Shown here piece after piece: positions 1-9,262 of a stretch of DNA of 64,000 nucleotides. Numbering within the stretch: the first letter of the stretch is position 1; each line of letters starts with the position of its first letter. The stretch lies in contig ONCH01000025.1 in assembly GCA_900316265.1 (NCBI GenBank), positions 1 to 64,000 on the forward strand. The letters are read 5' to 3'. The translations under genes and the position numbers were made by a program. The notes beneath the pieces were generated by a model. The model was not told the origin of the DNA. It saw nothing but the letters and a program-made list of their open reading frames with translations, and did not search any database. Source of the stretch: an uncultured Prevotellaceae bacterium (lineage in GTDB: Bacteria > Bacteroidota > Bacteroidia > Bacteroidales > Bacteroidaceae).

Positions 1-1613
1 GGATGACTCAGCGATGCCAGTGTGGTTCTCATCACCAACAACCTTATAATATACAGTGTAGGTACCGGCATTGATAGCACTAGGTATCGTCGTGCCATAA
101 GTGCCGTCAGTGCCTAACTTGTACTGCAATTCACCACCAGTAGCCTCACCTGCGGTAATCAGCGACTGTGACTCACCAGTATACGTCAGGCCATCAATAG
201 CAGCAGGAAGCTTCGTAATAACAGCGGAAGAAGCGGAGATGCTAAACTCAGCAGTGACCTCAGCACCCGCATAGTTCGCAGTCTCGGCAATCGTGGCCTT
301 CACAATATAATCACCAACGGCGGTAGGAACGCTCTCACTGAACGTAGTAGTGCCCTTGGAGGCATAGGTAATTGTTACATCGCCGTTGCCGCTATTACCA
401 GTCACTACTGGACTGTTCGGCTCATCACCATAATCCCAGCCTTGCAGGGTGACCGTAGGGGTAAACACGGCCTTCGAAATGGTAAAATCTGCAGTAGCTT
501 CAGCTGACTGATAGTTGTCGCTCTCGGCAATCGTAGCCTTAACCGTGAAGTTGTTCGTAACAACGGGAGTGTTGGCGTCTTCACCGTATGTCCATCCCTC
601 GATAGACACTACAGGCGTGAATGTTGCCTTGCCGATAGAGAACGTAGCAGTAGCTTCAGCTGACTCGTAGTTATCAGTTGCAGCAATCGTGGCCTTCACG
701 GTGTGGGTGCCTGCAGCAGTAGGAACAGCAGCGGCAAACTCTGTCGCACCGGCAGCCTTGTAGGTAAACGTTACCTGACCGTTGCTGATGTTACCAGTCA
801 CTACTGGACTGTTCGGCTCGGAACCAAAAGCCCAGCCTTGAAGCGTGACCGTAGGGGTAAACACGGCCTTCGAAATGGTAAAATCTGCAGTAGCTTCAGC
901 TGACTGATAGTTGTCGCTCTCGGCAATCGTAGCCTTAACCGTGCGTATGTCCATCCCTCGATAGACACTACAGGCGTGAATGTTGCCTTGCCGATGGTGA
1001 AGTCAGCAGTAGCAGTACCTGTATAGGTGCGCTGACCCGTCAACGTTACTGTTGCCGTACCCGCATTGATGTTGTCACTATATTCAATAGAATAATCATC
1101 CGAAGTAAGTGAGTTAGCACCAACGACAACGCTTTGGATATCAGGAGTCTTCGCCTCGCCGTCATAGGTAAACGCCGTCTGCGCCAATGTAATGGTAGCC
1201 CCGCTTATATTTGTGCGACTCTGGAAGTCAGCAATCACTTCTACATAATAATCAGCTCCAGGCATATCGAACGTGTACTTCGTCTCACCACTTGGATCAT
1301 CCGACGATGACACAGCCGACACCGTCAACATATTGTCCATTCCAATACGACGACGGGGAGCCTGTGCCATGTTTCCGCTCACGAGTCGCTCGGCAGTAAT
1401 GAAATCTACCGTGATGTAGTTACCGTCAGCTGGTGTCACTGTCAGCGTACACTTACCGTTGCTGACAGCCGACGTCACCGTACCAGCATTGCTATTTGTT
1501 GTACCATTCAGTTTTTTGATAATCGTCACTTCATTTGCTGCCCACACCATTGTGGTAGACAACATCAGTGCAACAGTCAATGCAAATTGTTTCATGCTAT
1601 ATCTCATAGTCAT
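1..1613 (-). pseudogene. Secreted surface protein of tandem MBG/Ig-like repeats, frameshifted and 3' truncated by the window edge
   Basis: A signal peptide (residues about 1-25, ending TTMVWA) is followed by a domain ending YYVEVIADF and then a string of about 65-residue Ig-like/MBG-type repeats with the recurring phrases FTPVVSIEGW, VKATIAE and SAEATADFTI. The repeats are nearly identical at DNA level: 412-547 and 799-943 are copies about 396 bp apart. Relative to the intact copy after 547, the copy at 943/944 lacks 37 bp, which shifts the frame; the repeat coding then continues in another frame to base 1. The start could be 1613, 1607 (8 nt after a GGAGG at 1620-1616) or 1595. It lies 13 bp downstream of the next surface-protein gene, so the two are probably cotranscribed. 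Function unknown; an adhesin or matrix-like role is only a guess. The lesion may be real or an assembly slip in repeats. Confidence 0.7.
412..943. repeat. Near-identical long direct repeats inside the surface-protein gene
   Basis: Bases 412-547 and 799-943 agree almost completely over about 140 bp. The offset is 396 bp, which is 132 codons or two Ig-like domains. Such repeats favour slipped alignment and recombination, and the 37-bp loss lies exactly at the end of the second copy. Confidence 0.8.
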
Positions 1614-1626
1614 ATCCTCCCTTCGT

Positions 1627-4600
1627 TTACTTGATTACCACTTTACGTCCGTTCTTGATATACAATCCCCTCTTCGACAGAGACTCAACCTTGCGGCCTT
1701 GCATGTCGTAGGTACTTCCGTCTGTTGCGACTGAATCGTAACCAACAGAAGTAATGTCCGTTGCCTCACCCTCAACAATACTCAGGCGAGCGTTAACGGC
1801 CTGCTCCAGCACCAGATATGCGCGCCTTGCAGGTATTGCTCCAGTCGTAGTTCGCGTGAAGCCACCATTGTAGAGCACATAGACATTGCCCTCGATACCG
1901 CTTACAGCAGTACTCTCTGAAGTACCTTGCAGCAAGTTGCCCTCAGCACTCGTATTATCCGTTGTTGTTGTCGACTCTTTCTCTATCAGCACAGGAACAT
2001 TCTTCGGAACATAGTTAATTGCCTTCACCGTAGCCGCATCATTACCGACAGCTGTCACGATATATGCCATCACACCCTCAGGCAACAGCAAGTCTTCCGT
2101 TGTCGTATAGAACGAAGCCCACTTCTGTCCACTGGCAAATGTCACATCCGAACCAATTTCCAGTGTACGGGTAACGATGCTAAATGTCTCCGTTCTACTA
2201 CCTACGTAGAAGTTCACCTTCAAATCATTGTTTGGCACAATGGTTACTGTGGCATTATTGCCCACTTCTACGTTATTGTCATAGCTGATAATCATCAACT
2301 CGGTAATATCCGTCTCGCCATCCATTACCGTAACTGTAGGCTCCACAGCTTCACCGGTATATGTTGCATCAGCAACTGTCACCGTAATGCTCTCATAATT
2401 CAAATCCTTATAGACTCTCAGTGTGTACGCTGCCTCACCAGCCTGCAACGTTGCTGTCTGTGCTGATGTTGCCGTAATGGTGGTTTCGCCAATTCCAACG
2501 ATAGTCACAGCGCCGGTCTCAGCATTCACAGTTGCTACATTCTCGTCTTCACTGCTGTACGTCACAGCCACTTCGTTTTCATTCACCAATTCTGGCAAAT
2601 CCTCGTTATCTGTAGCACCAATGGTATATACAGCATCCTCCACAGGCTCATTATGCTGCATATAAGCCAGACCAGCATCCTGACGAATGATATACTGAGC
2701 TTCAACGGGCTGGCTCTTCAATTTTCTGGCAGAGTCTACATCAATTATATAGACAGAAACCTTGCATGACTCAGTAACAGAAATTCCCTTCGTGGCATCA
2801 TAGCGAATAGAATCGTTTTTGTTATCATTAATGTAATACCATACTTGTGGCACCAAGATATTCTCAGGCTCATCAGAAACCCATTCTTCTCTTGTATCCT
2901 GTTCAGGAACATTCTGTAGTGTTAATGTAAAGCCTTCATTGTATGTACCTGCTTTTTTTGAGAAAGTTGGTTTTGCAATCACTTTTGCATATATCTCGGA
3001 AGCATACTGCCAATTCTTACTGGGTTCAGTATCCATACCTGGATAGATAGGATATGCACGAATCACGTAGTTTCCTTCTGCAAGCGTGAACTTACCATTC
3101 GTAGTCTTCACGGGATCGCCACCTAGCATGTTGGCATAATAAATATCGAAACCTTCCACCTCCTCTTCCAGAGAGAACGTAAACTCATGGTCAGGATAGT
3201 ATAGTCCGCGTTCTTTTTCATTGGTAATTACCTTTGGAACGTTGAGGGCCACAATCATCGGGAACGAGCTGTTATATGAATCCTCACGTAGACAAAGGCC
3301 ATCATTGTACGTCACCACGTTCTCACCAAAGCCAACGAAGTATGGTTCTGCATCATACCAAAAGTTCAGTCGGGCAGCACCACGATTAGCTTCTGCCGAC
3401 TTGAACGTCAGCTTACATGTCTCGCTGGTAGCCTTGATGCCGTATGTCTGACTTTCGCCAATTAGGTTGATATTCAGTTGTGCGAGCGAAGTAACAATAC
3501 TTATGCGCAGGTCTCCGTCATTCTGGGCATAGTCAGGATTAAGATTAACATTATTCAATGTCAGCGTATTTGTTGACGGTTCAAAAGAAGCTGAACCATT
3601 ACCGTAAATACCTTCACCCGTGATTTTGCCTTTGTTGCCCTCATATACTGGAACACCGCTAATTGTTAAACCATAGTATGAAGCAATCTGAGTTGACGAG
3701 AGAGGTACATAGTTGGAAATATAATTAACCACCTTCTTTATAGTCAATCCATCTTCAGAATCATACTTCACCTCCTTGTCAGCAATGATTGCCAAACCGT
3801 TATCTGTAGTGCCGACACCCCAGACGCCTTGTATCTCGCTAAAACCTCCAGAGATGACCGTTCCTTCAAACTCAGCATCAGCATTCAGCATTAGCGAACA
3901 TGTTTTATTGTCACCCTTCGTAAATATCAGCTTAGGATGAGTTTCTTGTCCTTCGCCTGTATAGCAAATAGCCTCACAGCCTCCCGTGCCGTAAATCGCA
4001 TTCGCTCCTTTCAGGCAGATAGTCAGGTCGGCCGTACCCGTATAGTCAATGCCAGGAGCTTCCATTACCGTATCGGGGTCAGAGCCGTCGTTACCTATCG
4101 TCGCATTGTTCAGTGTCAGCGTATATGTTGTGGCATCGAAGCTCACGCTAGCCACACTGCCCTCTTTAGTGAGGTCGTCATTTAGCACGTTGCCAGCATT
4201 GCCTGTAGTTACCAGCGTGCCTGCCACCTTCACACCAAATGACGGCTGGGCTATCCATGCATATGGATTGTCTCCACCAGCCTCATCGAAATATCCAGAA
4301 GGGTTCTCTTCAAGACCATTCTCATAAACCACCTCGAAGCCCTCATGACTCAAACTACCGCCACGCACCAGGAACTGTCCAGGATTGATGGGATCTGTAG
4401 TGAAGGTCAGCGTATGCGTATTGTTGTCACCGTCCATTCTCGTAATGAAGACATTACCCATGTCTGGCTCGCTAATTCCAACCAAATGAACGGTTAAGTC
4501 CATGCTGGTCTGTATAAATGGGAACTCGCCATTGAAACAAACCCAGGGTACCTCGTTCAACGTCAAGGTGTGGTCGCCATCAAAAGTTATCACACCCGTA

Positions 4601-4776
4601 GACACTTGTCCAGAACAGATAGCATCTTTGTTTACACTCGTCACCTGTTCACCATTTACCCAAAGATTATACGATTCTGCCTGCATCCCTACAGACATGA
4701 GCAACATTGTGAAAAGGCTGAGGAGCCAACGTCCACACACAGAGTTGTTAATGGTTAATCTACCTTTCATAAGCAT
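1627..4776 (-). CDS. Large secreted surface protein with Ig-like (BIG_2) domain and Bacteroidales-type C-terminal tail
   Basis: The protein has 1049 residues with a signal peptide at about 1-34 (hydrophobic LLSLFTMLLMSVG, then QA). The first 500 residues carry repeats of a beta-rich unit with the phrase TLTLNNA. At about 600-690 is a stretch like the chitobiase C-terminal domain (PTFSKKAGTYNEGFTL), and at about 715-790 a BIG_2-like Ig fold (VTYSSEDENVATVNAETG). The last 30 residues contain YDMQGRKV and GLYIKNGRKVVIK, a tail very common on Prevotella/Bacteroides surface proteins that resembles type IX sorting tails. A -7 box lies at 4826-4819. It is probably exported to the cell surface; the ligand is unknown. 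No enzymatic motif is visible. Confidence 0.75.
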   Translation of the reverse strand: MLMKGRLTINNSVCGRWLLSLFTMLLMSVGMQAESYNLWVNGEQVTSVNKDAICSGQVSTGVITFDGDHTLTLNEVPWVCFNGEFPFIQTSMDLTVHLVGISEPDMGNVFITRMDGDNNTHTLTFTTDPINPGQFLVRGGSLSHEGFEVVYENGLEENPSGYFDEAGGDNPYAWIAQPSFGVKVAGTLVTTGNAGNVLNDDLTKEGSVASVSFDATTYTLTLNNATIGNDGSDPDTVMEAPGIDYTGTADLTICLKGANAIYGTGGCEAICYTGEGQETHPKLIFTKGDNKTCSLMLNADAEFEGTVISGGFSEIQGVWGVGTTDNGLAIIADKEVKYDSEDGLTIKKVVNYISNYVPLSSTQIASYYGLTISGVPVYEGNKGKITGEGIYGNGSASFEPSTNTLTLNNVNLNPDYAQNDGDLRISIVTSLAQLNINLIGESQTYGIKATSETCKLTFKSAEANRGAARLNFWYDAEPYFVGFGENVVTYNDGLCLREDSYNSSFPMIVALNVPKVITNEKERGLYYPDHEFTFSLEEEVEGFDIYYANMLGGDPVKTTNGKFTLAEGNYVIRAYPIYPGMDTEPSKNWQYASEIYAKVIAKPTFSKKAGTYNEGFTLTLQNVPEQDTREEWVSDEPENILVPQVWYYINDNKNDSIRYDATKGISVTESCKVSVYIIDVDSARKLKSQPVEAQYIIRQDAGLAYMQHNEPVEDAVYTIGATDNEDLPELVNENEVAVTYSSEDENVATVNAETGAVTIVGIGETTITATSAQTATLQAGEAAYTLRVYKDLNYESITVTVADATYTGEAVEPTVTVMDGETDITELMIISYDNNVEVGNNATVTIVPNNDLKVNFYVGSRTETFSIVTRTLEIGSDVTFASGQKWASFYTTTEDLLLPEGVMAYIVTAVGNDAATVKAINYVPKNVPVLIEKESTTTTDNTSAEGNLLQGTSESTAVSGIEGNVYVLYNGGFTRTTTGAIPARRAYLVLEQAVNARLSIVEGEATDITSVGYDSVATDGSTYDMQGRKVESLSKRGLYIKNGRKVVIK

Positions 4777-4818
4777 ATAGTTGAGTGTTTATTTAACATC
4801 TAATATACGAAAACGCTG

Positions 4819-4826
4819 CAAAATTA
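4819..4826 (-). promoter_or_regulatory. -7 box TAATTTTG for the 1049-aa surface protein
   Basis: On the minus strand it reads TAATTTTG, an exact TAnnTTTG match, about 43 bases before the start codon. No convincing -33 TTTG is seen. Confidence 0.55.
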
Positions 4827-4887
4827 CGAAAAAAAAGGGAATTATCGTGATATTTACACCTATTTAATACAATATTAACATTGCAAA

Positions 4888-4977
4888 GGGGAAGTGTTGG
4901 GGAAGTGTTGAGTAAACACTTCCCACCCTTCAAACGCTCTGCGCATCGGTGTTTCAGACGATTGGGGGGGAAGTGTT
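4888..4977. repeat. 11-bp repeat GGGGAAGTGTT, three direct copies and one inverted
   Basis: Direct copies lie at 4888-4898, 4899-4909 (head to tail) and 4967-4977. An inverted AACACTTCCC lies at 4915-4924, so the second copy and the inverted one can form a hairpin. They sit in the 655-bp gene-free stretch 4777-5431, just before the 21-bp array. Confidence 0.7.
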
Positions 4978-5020
4978 ACATTTTTCTCGTTTTCCTCTAT
5001 TTCGCAATTTTCCGGCAGAA

Positions 5021-5138
5021 AATAGCTGTACACGATTGCTAGATAGCTGTATTAGACCTCCGTATTAGCTGTACCTGAACGCGTATTAGCTGTATCTGAT
5101 TCTGTATTAGCTGTATTTTGCACCCGTACTAGGCTGTC
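5021..5138. repeat. Helically phased array of AGCTGTA motifs, six copies every 21-22 bp
   Basis: AGCTGTA cores begin at 5024, 5045, 5067, 5088 and 5109, with a degenerate sixth (AGGCTGTC) at 5131. The spacings are 21, 22, 21, 21 and 22 bp, about two DNA turns, so all copies face the same side of the helix. The fuller unit is GTATTAGCTGTAT. The unit is short and the spacers are 8-14 bp, so this is not a CRISPR. It looks like an iteron or cooperative protein-binding array. A related array lies at 52284-52382. The remainder of 4777-5431 shows only the promoter, the 11-bp repeats and the terminator. Confidence 0.75.
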
Positions 5139-5380
5139 TTTTGAGCAGAGGAATGTATCAGTCTTAACGACAAGCCAAGTCACTCTATATAAAAATAGGT
5201 GTAGTATCATTTTTACACTCTAATAATCGACAGAAACACGAAAATAGTAGGCATTTTTGTTATTTTAACACTAATCCTATTGAATATGGAATAATAATTG
5301 TTACATTTCTAGCGCTCTGCTGAAGGCTATCACTTCTGGTGCTACTCTGCAGTAAGAATCTTTATAAACATAATATAAAC

Positions 5381-5411
5381 AATTAGGCGCCCCATTCTGA
5401 GGCGCCTAATT
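5381..5411. terminator. Perfect 11-bp stem terminator after the partner-switching operon
   Basis: AATTAGGCGCC (5381-5391), a 9-nt loop, then GGCGCCTAATT (5401-5411), flanked by AT-rich sequence. It lies 21 bp beyond the stop of the last minus-strand gene (5432). Confidence 0.8.
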
Positions 5412-5431
5412 ATTTTAATATAATTCCTATA

Positions 5432-6355
5432 TTAAATAGGTAACGTCAGCACGAAGCGTGAGCCAGGACCTGCGTAGGTAGTGTCGAGAACGACATCACC
5501 ATCCAGGCGACGAGCAATGCTGCGAGCTACGGCAAGACCGATACCCTGTCCGTCGAAGAACTGGTTCAGCTTGACGTAAGGTTCGAAGACATGCTCCTGC
5601 TCGGCAGGTTCGATGCCAGTACCTGTATCCTCTACGGTATAGATAGCCTGCATCTTCTCCATATCGACAGCCACCTTCAGGGTGACAGAACCCTCAGTGG
5701 TGAACTTCAGGGCATTTTCCAGCAGATGGGTCAGGGCGCGCACAGCCTTTACCAAATTGGTAGAAAGCATCGTGGCGGCGGCAACTGGGTCAACCTCCTT
5801 CTCGAACTTCAGGTAGCTGATATTGTCAACACCAGAGGCTGCGATAGCCTCGTCAGCAACCTGAGAGACAAGGATATTGTCAGTACGACTGATGGCTTTC
5901 TGACCTTCCACATCGTCCATATCACTGATTTTGCCAATCAACGCAGAGAGTTTGGCGTTGGAAGTCTGCTTAGCAATCTCACGCATACCAACAAGTGCCT
6001 GGTCAATGACTTCGCTAGACTTCTGGGCATGCTGCTCCAGACGGGTGCACTGCTCCTGCAGAGCATTGCAACGCTTCTCCAGAGCCTCGTTGACCTGCTT
6101 GCTCTTCTTCTGCTCCTCTTCCATCTTGTCGAAAGCCAGCAGTGCCTGCTCATAACCCTCGCCTACACTATCGAAGTTCTTCTCCAGTGCACGATAGTCA
6201 TCAAGCAATTTCTGCTGCTCATCCACACGCTGCTGGTAGTCCTTCAACAGCTGCTCTTGCTCTGTAGCCTGCTTCTTGCTGGACTTCAGCTCGAAATAAT
6301 ATGCGATGCCCAGCACAACGGCTACGGCAAGCGCGATAAGAAATGCGTATAACAT
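5432..6355 (-). CDS. Membrane-anchored sensor protein with coiled coil and HATPase_c domain, no obvious phosphoacceptor histidine
   Basis: The protein has 307 residues: an N-terminal membrane segment (about 2-20), a long Glu/Gln/Lys coiled coil (about 22-110), then a C-terminal GHKL ATPase domain. The ATPase shows an N box (HLLENALKFT), G1 (DTGTGIEP) and G2 (GQGIGLAVARS). I cannot find a typical HisKA H-box with an HExxxP-like motif, so it may not autophosphorylate conventionally. It is the last gene of the set SpoIIE-RsbW-STAS-this gene, with 30 bp to the STAS gene, so it probably contributes a further kinase-like or sensing activity to that pathway. It is followed by a strong terminator. 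A degenerate histidine kinase is the alternative name. Confidence 0.75.
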   Translation of the reverse strand: MLYAFLIALAVAVVLGIAYYFELKSSKKQATEQEQLLKDYQQRVDEQQKLLDDYRALEKNFDSVGEGYEQALLAFDKMEEEQKKSKQVNEALEKRCNALQEQCTRLEQHAQKSSEVIDQALVGMREIAKQTSNAKLSALIGKISDMDDVEGQKAISRTDNILVSQVADEAIAASGVDNISYLKFEKEVDPVAAATMLSTNLVKAVRALTHLLENALKFTTEGSVTLKVAVDMEKMQAIYTVEDTGTGIEPAEQEHVFEPYVKLNQFFDGQGIGLAVARSIARRLDGDVVLDTTYAGPGSRFVLTLPI

Positions 6356-6385
6356 TGGAATGACGGATTTACGAAATTACAGAAA

Positions 6386-6697
6386 TTATTCGGGCTTCTT
6401 CTCAACCTTCATGAACTTGGTGAAACCAGTCATAGCCAGCACCTTGTAAATCTCAGGATTCACATTAGTCATCTTGAACTGACCCTTCTGCTGCATCACG
6501 GTACGCATAGTTTTCTGGATAATACGGAGACCAGAAGAAGCCATGTAGTTCAGGTCAGTGCAATCCATTTCCAAATCTACGCCACCGTCAACGAGTGCGG
6601 GCTGGATTTCTTGTTCAAACTGAGGGGCATTCATAGTGTCAATACGCTCACCTGTCTTAATGATGGTCTTACCACCTTCTTTGATAATCTGTGTCAT
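6386..6697 (-). CDS. STAS-domain anti-sigma factor antagonist (SpoIIAA/RsbV-like)
   Basis: This 103-residue protein is a single STAS domain. It has the motif DLNYMASSGLRII, where SpoIIAA-family proteins carry the serine that the partner kinase phosphorylates. The upstream gene encodes an RsbW-like kinase and the one before it a SpoIIE phosphatase, so all three parts of a partner-switching circuit are adjacent (15-bp gaps). By family logic the kinase phosphorylates this protein, SpoIIE removes the phosphate, and the dephospho form binds the kinase. The target freed by the switch is not known; Bacteroidetes generally lack a SigB-type sigma factor. Confidence 0.85.
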   Translation of the reverse strand: MTQIIKEGGKTIIKTGERIDTMNAPQFEQEIQPALVDGGVDLEMDCTDLNYMASSGLRIIQKTMRTVMQQKGQFKMTNVNPEIYKVLAMTGFTKFMKVEKKPE

Positions 6698-6712
6698 AGT
6701 TGTTATTTTATT

Positions 6713-7126
6713 TTAATTGTTAATTTCTTTTTTCATTGTTAATAGGTTCTTACCTTCTAAGCGCTGGTAGGTAACCTGGTTCATAATGTTTTTGACAATG
6801 TAGATTCCCATGCCACCGATTTCTCGGTCGATGGGGTTTACGTTAGGATCAGCATCCTCTTTCTTGGTAGGGTCGAACTCTTTTCCTTGGTCACTGAGCA
6901 CGAAGGTCAATTCCTTGCCGTCGCTCTCTGCAACCAATTCAATGTCGGCCGTCTTATTTTCAGGATACGCATAGAAGATGACGTTCGACACCATCTCCTC
7001 CATTACCAGGTTTAGGTTCATCTGCAGCTCCATGTCAAGCCCCAGTTCCTCGCCGATTTCCTCGACGAACTGGTTGACACGCTCCAGCTCCCCTATCTGG
7101 TTTTTCAGTTTTAGTTCCTTTCTCAT
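6713..7126 (-). CDS. Anti-sigma regulatory factor, serine/threonine kinase (RsbW/SpoIIAB-like)
   Basis: A 137-residue stand-alone GHKL ATPase with N box MEEMVSNVIFYAYP, G1 DQGKEFDP and G2 GGMGIYIVKNIM, the layout of SpoIIAB/RsbW kinases. It is expected to phosphorylate the STAS protein encoded 15 bp downstream and to sequester a partner when the STAS protein is phosphorylated. The SpoIIE phosphatase gene ends 15 bp upstream. The order phosphatase-kinase-antagonist implies a stoichiometric co-expressed module. Confidence 0.85.
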   Translation of the reverse strand: MRKELKLKNQIGELERVNQFVEEIGEELGLDMELQMNLNLVMEEMVSNVIFYAYPENKTADIELVAESDGKELTFVLSDQGKEFDPTKKEDADPNVNPIDREIGGMGIYIVKNIMNQVTYQRLEGKNLLTMKKEINN

Positions 7127-7141
7127 AAGCGATCTGTTTAG

Positions 7142-9235
7142 TTATTGCTTCATTCTTTTATTTTCTTCTAACTTCTTAACCTTCACGCACAACATGGTGA
7201 GATCGTCGTTAGGTTCTGCACCATCGCGGTGAGCCTCCACCTGTTCACGCAACATCTCGACCGTCTGTTGTGACGACTCGAATGGTGTGGTCTGTAGGAT
7301 TTCCAGCAAGCGCTCGTCAGTGAACTGCTCCTGCTGACGGTTCTCGGCCTCGTTGAGTCCGTCGGTATAGACAAACAGCGGGCGATTCGTGATGTCTTCA
7401 ATCTCCTCACCCTCAAATTCAAAGTCAGGCCATAGACCGATAGGACAGTTAGGAATCATCTCTACAAACTCGGTAGTGCCATCACCAATGAGCACGGGTG
7501 GGTTGTGACCTGCATTACAGAAGTCCAGATGACCCGTCTTCAAATCTACGAGTCCCAGGAACATCGTGACGAACATAGAGGTCTCATTGTCCTCGCCCGA
7601 TAAGGCATCGTTGATGCGTGTAGCAATTTCAGCAGGCATCATCTCCTGTGCGGCAAGCGTTCGGAACAGACGAGTAGCCTGTGCCATGAAGAGTGATGCA
7701 GGCACGCCCTTACCACTGACATCGCCCAATGCGAAGTAGAGCTTGTCACCCGTCAAGTAGTATCCATACAGGTCACCACCAACCTCCTTAGCAGGCGTCA
7801 TCGAAGCATAGAGATCCACGTCGTCGCGCTGTGGGAAGGTGTGAGGCACCATACCCATCTGGATGTTTCGGGCAATACGCAGGTCACTCTCGATACGCTC
7901 CTTGGCGGTAGTTGTCTCCTCCAACTGGTCGTAGGCCACGAGCAGTTCATTGTGGGCTTTCTTCAGCTTGCGAGCAGCAATCATGCGGAATATCAGGAAT
8001 ATCACTAGCGCCGTAACGACTATACCTATTATTATTAAGGTATTACGGAACTGAGCCTTTGCCTGTGCCATCTTCAGTTCGTCCACCTGGAAGAGCGTGT
8101 TCATTTCGTTCAATTGGTTGCGCGTCTCCACACCGCTGACTGAGTCTTTTACCTGTATCAGGGTTTTGAAGACTGACGAGGCATCTTGGTAACGTCCCAA
8201 CGCTTCCAGTATCTCGCCACGCTGGGTAAGCACAGGTACCAACATCGCCATATCCGTGTTGTCCGTCAACATATAGCGGCGACTATTCAGGTCCAATGCC
8301 ATCTGATAGTCCTTGCGTAGCAGGTGCAGCTTGGCTTTATAGTAAAGCCACGATTGTCCCACATAGTCTTCCTCGGAAGGTATGCGACGGTGCACCTCGT
8401 TAAGCATCTTGTCGGCCTCATCAAGTTGGTTCAGACCAAGAGCGGCCTGTGCACAAGCCACATAGTAATAGGACTCCAATACATTGCGAGTGTATTGGTG
8501 AATAGGTTTATTTTTGGCTTGCTTCTCAGCGAAGTAAGTATCCAAAAATACTTTCCATTCCACTGTCAGCTTCTTGAGCTTCTCGTACTCCTTCATCTCG
8601 TCCAACTCATCACCCAGATAAGAATACAAGTCGGCAATGGTTGACGGTTTATCTTCTAGCGTAAGCAGCAGGTCAATACCCTTTCTATAGGACGACACAC
8701 TCTCCTGACGGTTATGCATGTTCGAATAGACATTACCCATCATGAAGTAAGCAATGCCCATACCATATTTATTATCACGCGCCTTGGCATCGTCGAACAT
8801 GGTCTGCACCTCGCGTAACGCCATATTATACTTACCACTGAAAACATAGGTATTGCAGAGTGTCATCCAAATCTCAAAATACTTGTTCCACTCATGCATA
8901 TCCTTCAGTTTCTCCATCGTCAAGGGAGCATAATAATAGACGGAGTCTGTCACGTCGTAATTATAGAAGAAAGAGACACGCTCCACCAATGCTAATGCTA
9001 ACGTATCCTTTTCCTTCTGACGCTCCAACTCATTGATATAGTCGTTCAGACAGCGCAGGACATACTGCTGGTCACTCCCACCCTGACTCAGACGATAGAG
9101 CTTTGCATAGGCATGCAGACGAGCCTTACCATGCAGCGACGGCAATCGCTGGCGTAGCGAGTCTGTAAGGTTAGCATGGACGGCCAACAAGCCTCCCAGC
9201 CAACAGCAAACCAACAAAATAGCTCTTCTCATCAT
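7142..9235 (-). CDS. SpoIIE-family PP2C phosphatase with periplasmic TPR sensor region
   Basis: The protein has 697 residues: signal peptide (about 1-21), helical TPR-like repeats (about 25-390) predicted outside the cytoplasmic membrane, a transmembrane helix (about 402-424, NTLIIIGIVVTALVIFLIF), a short coiled coil, and a cytoplasmic SpoIIE/PP2C domain (about 480-690). The phosphatase shows EVGGDLYGYYL, ALGDVSGKGVPASLFM, CNAGHNPP and TDGLNEA, which hold the metal-binding aspartates. It should dephosphorylate the STAS antagonist in response to a signal sensed by the TPR region. It lies 27 bp after the AraC gene, so expression may be coupled to dapA-araC. Confidence 0.9.
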   Translation of the reverse strand: MMRRAILLVCCWLGGLLAVHANLTDSLRQRLPSLHGKARLHAYAKLYRLSQGGSDQQYVLRCLNDYINELERQKEKDTLALALVERVSFFYNYDVTDSVYYYAPLTMEKLKDMHEWNKYFEIWMTLCNTYVFSGKYNMALREVQTMFDDAKARDNKYGMGIAYFMMGNVYSNMHNRQESVSSYRKGIDLLLTLEDKPSTIADLYSYLGDELDEMKEYEKLKKLTVEWKVFLDTYFAEKQAKNKPIHQYTRNVLESYYYVACAQAALGLNQLDEADKMLNEVHRRIPSEEDYVGQSWLYYKAKLHLLRKDYQMALDLNSRRYMLTDNTDMAMLVPVLTQRGEILEALGRYQDASSVFKTLIQVKDSVSGVETRNQLNEMNTLFQVDELKMAQAKAQFRNTLIIIGIVVTALVIFLIFRMIAARKLKKAHNELLVAYDQLEETTTAKERIESDLRIARNIQMGMVPHTFPQRDDVDLYASMTPAKEVGGDLYGYYLTGDKLYFALGDVSGKGVPASLFMAQATRLFRTLAAQEMMPAEIATRINDALSGEDNETSMFVTMFLGLVDLKTGHLDFCNAGHNPPVLIGDGTTEFVEMIPNCPIGLWPDFEFEGEEIEDITNRPLFVYTDGLNEAENRQQEQFTDERLLEILQTTPFESSQQTVEMLREQVEAHRDGAEPNDDLTMLCVKVKKLEENKRMKQ

Positions 9236-9262
9236 ATTGTCAACAAACGGGTTAGTATGTTC

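Noticed and set aside
5021..5138. CRISPR array
   Set aside because: Repeat cores are only 7-13 bp with 8-14 bp spacers and no cas genes are in the window. The same holds for 52284-52382.
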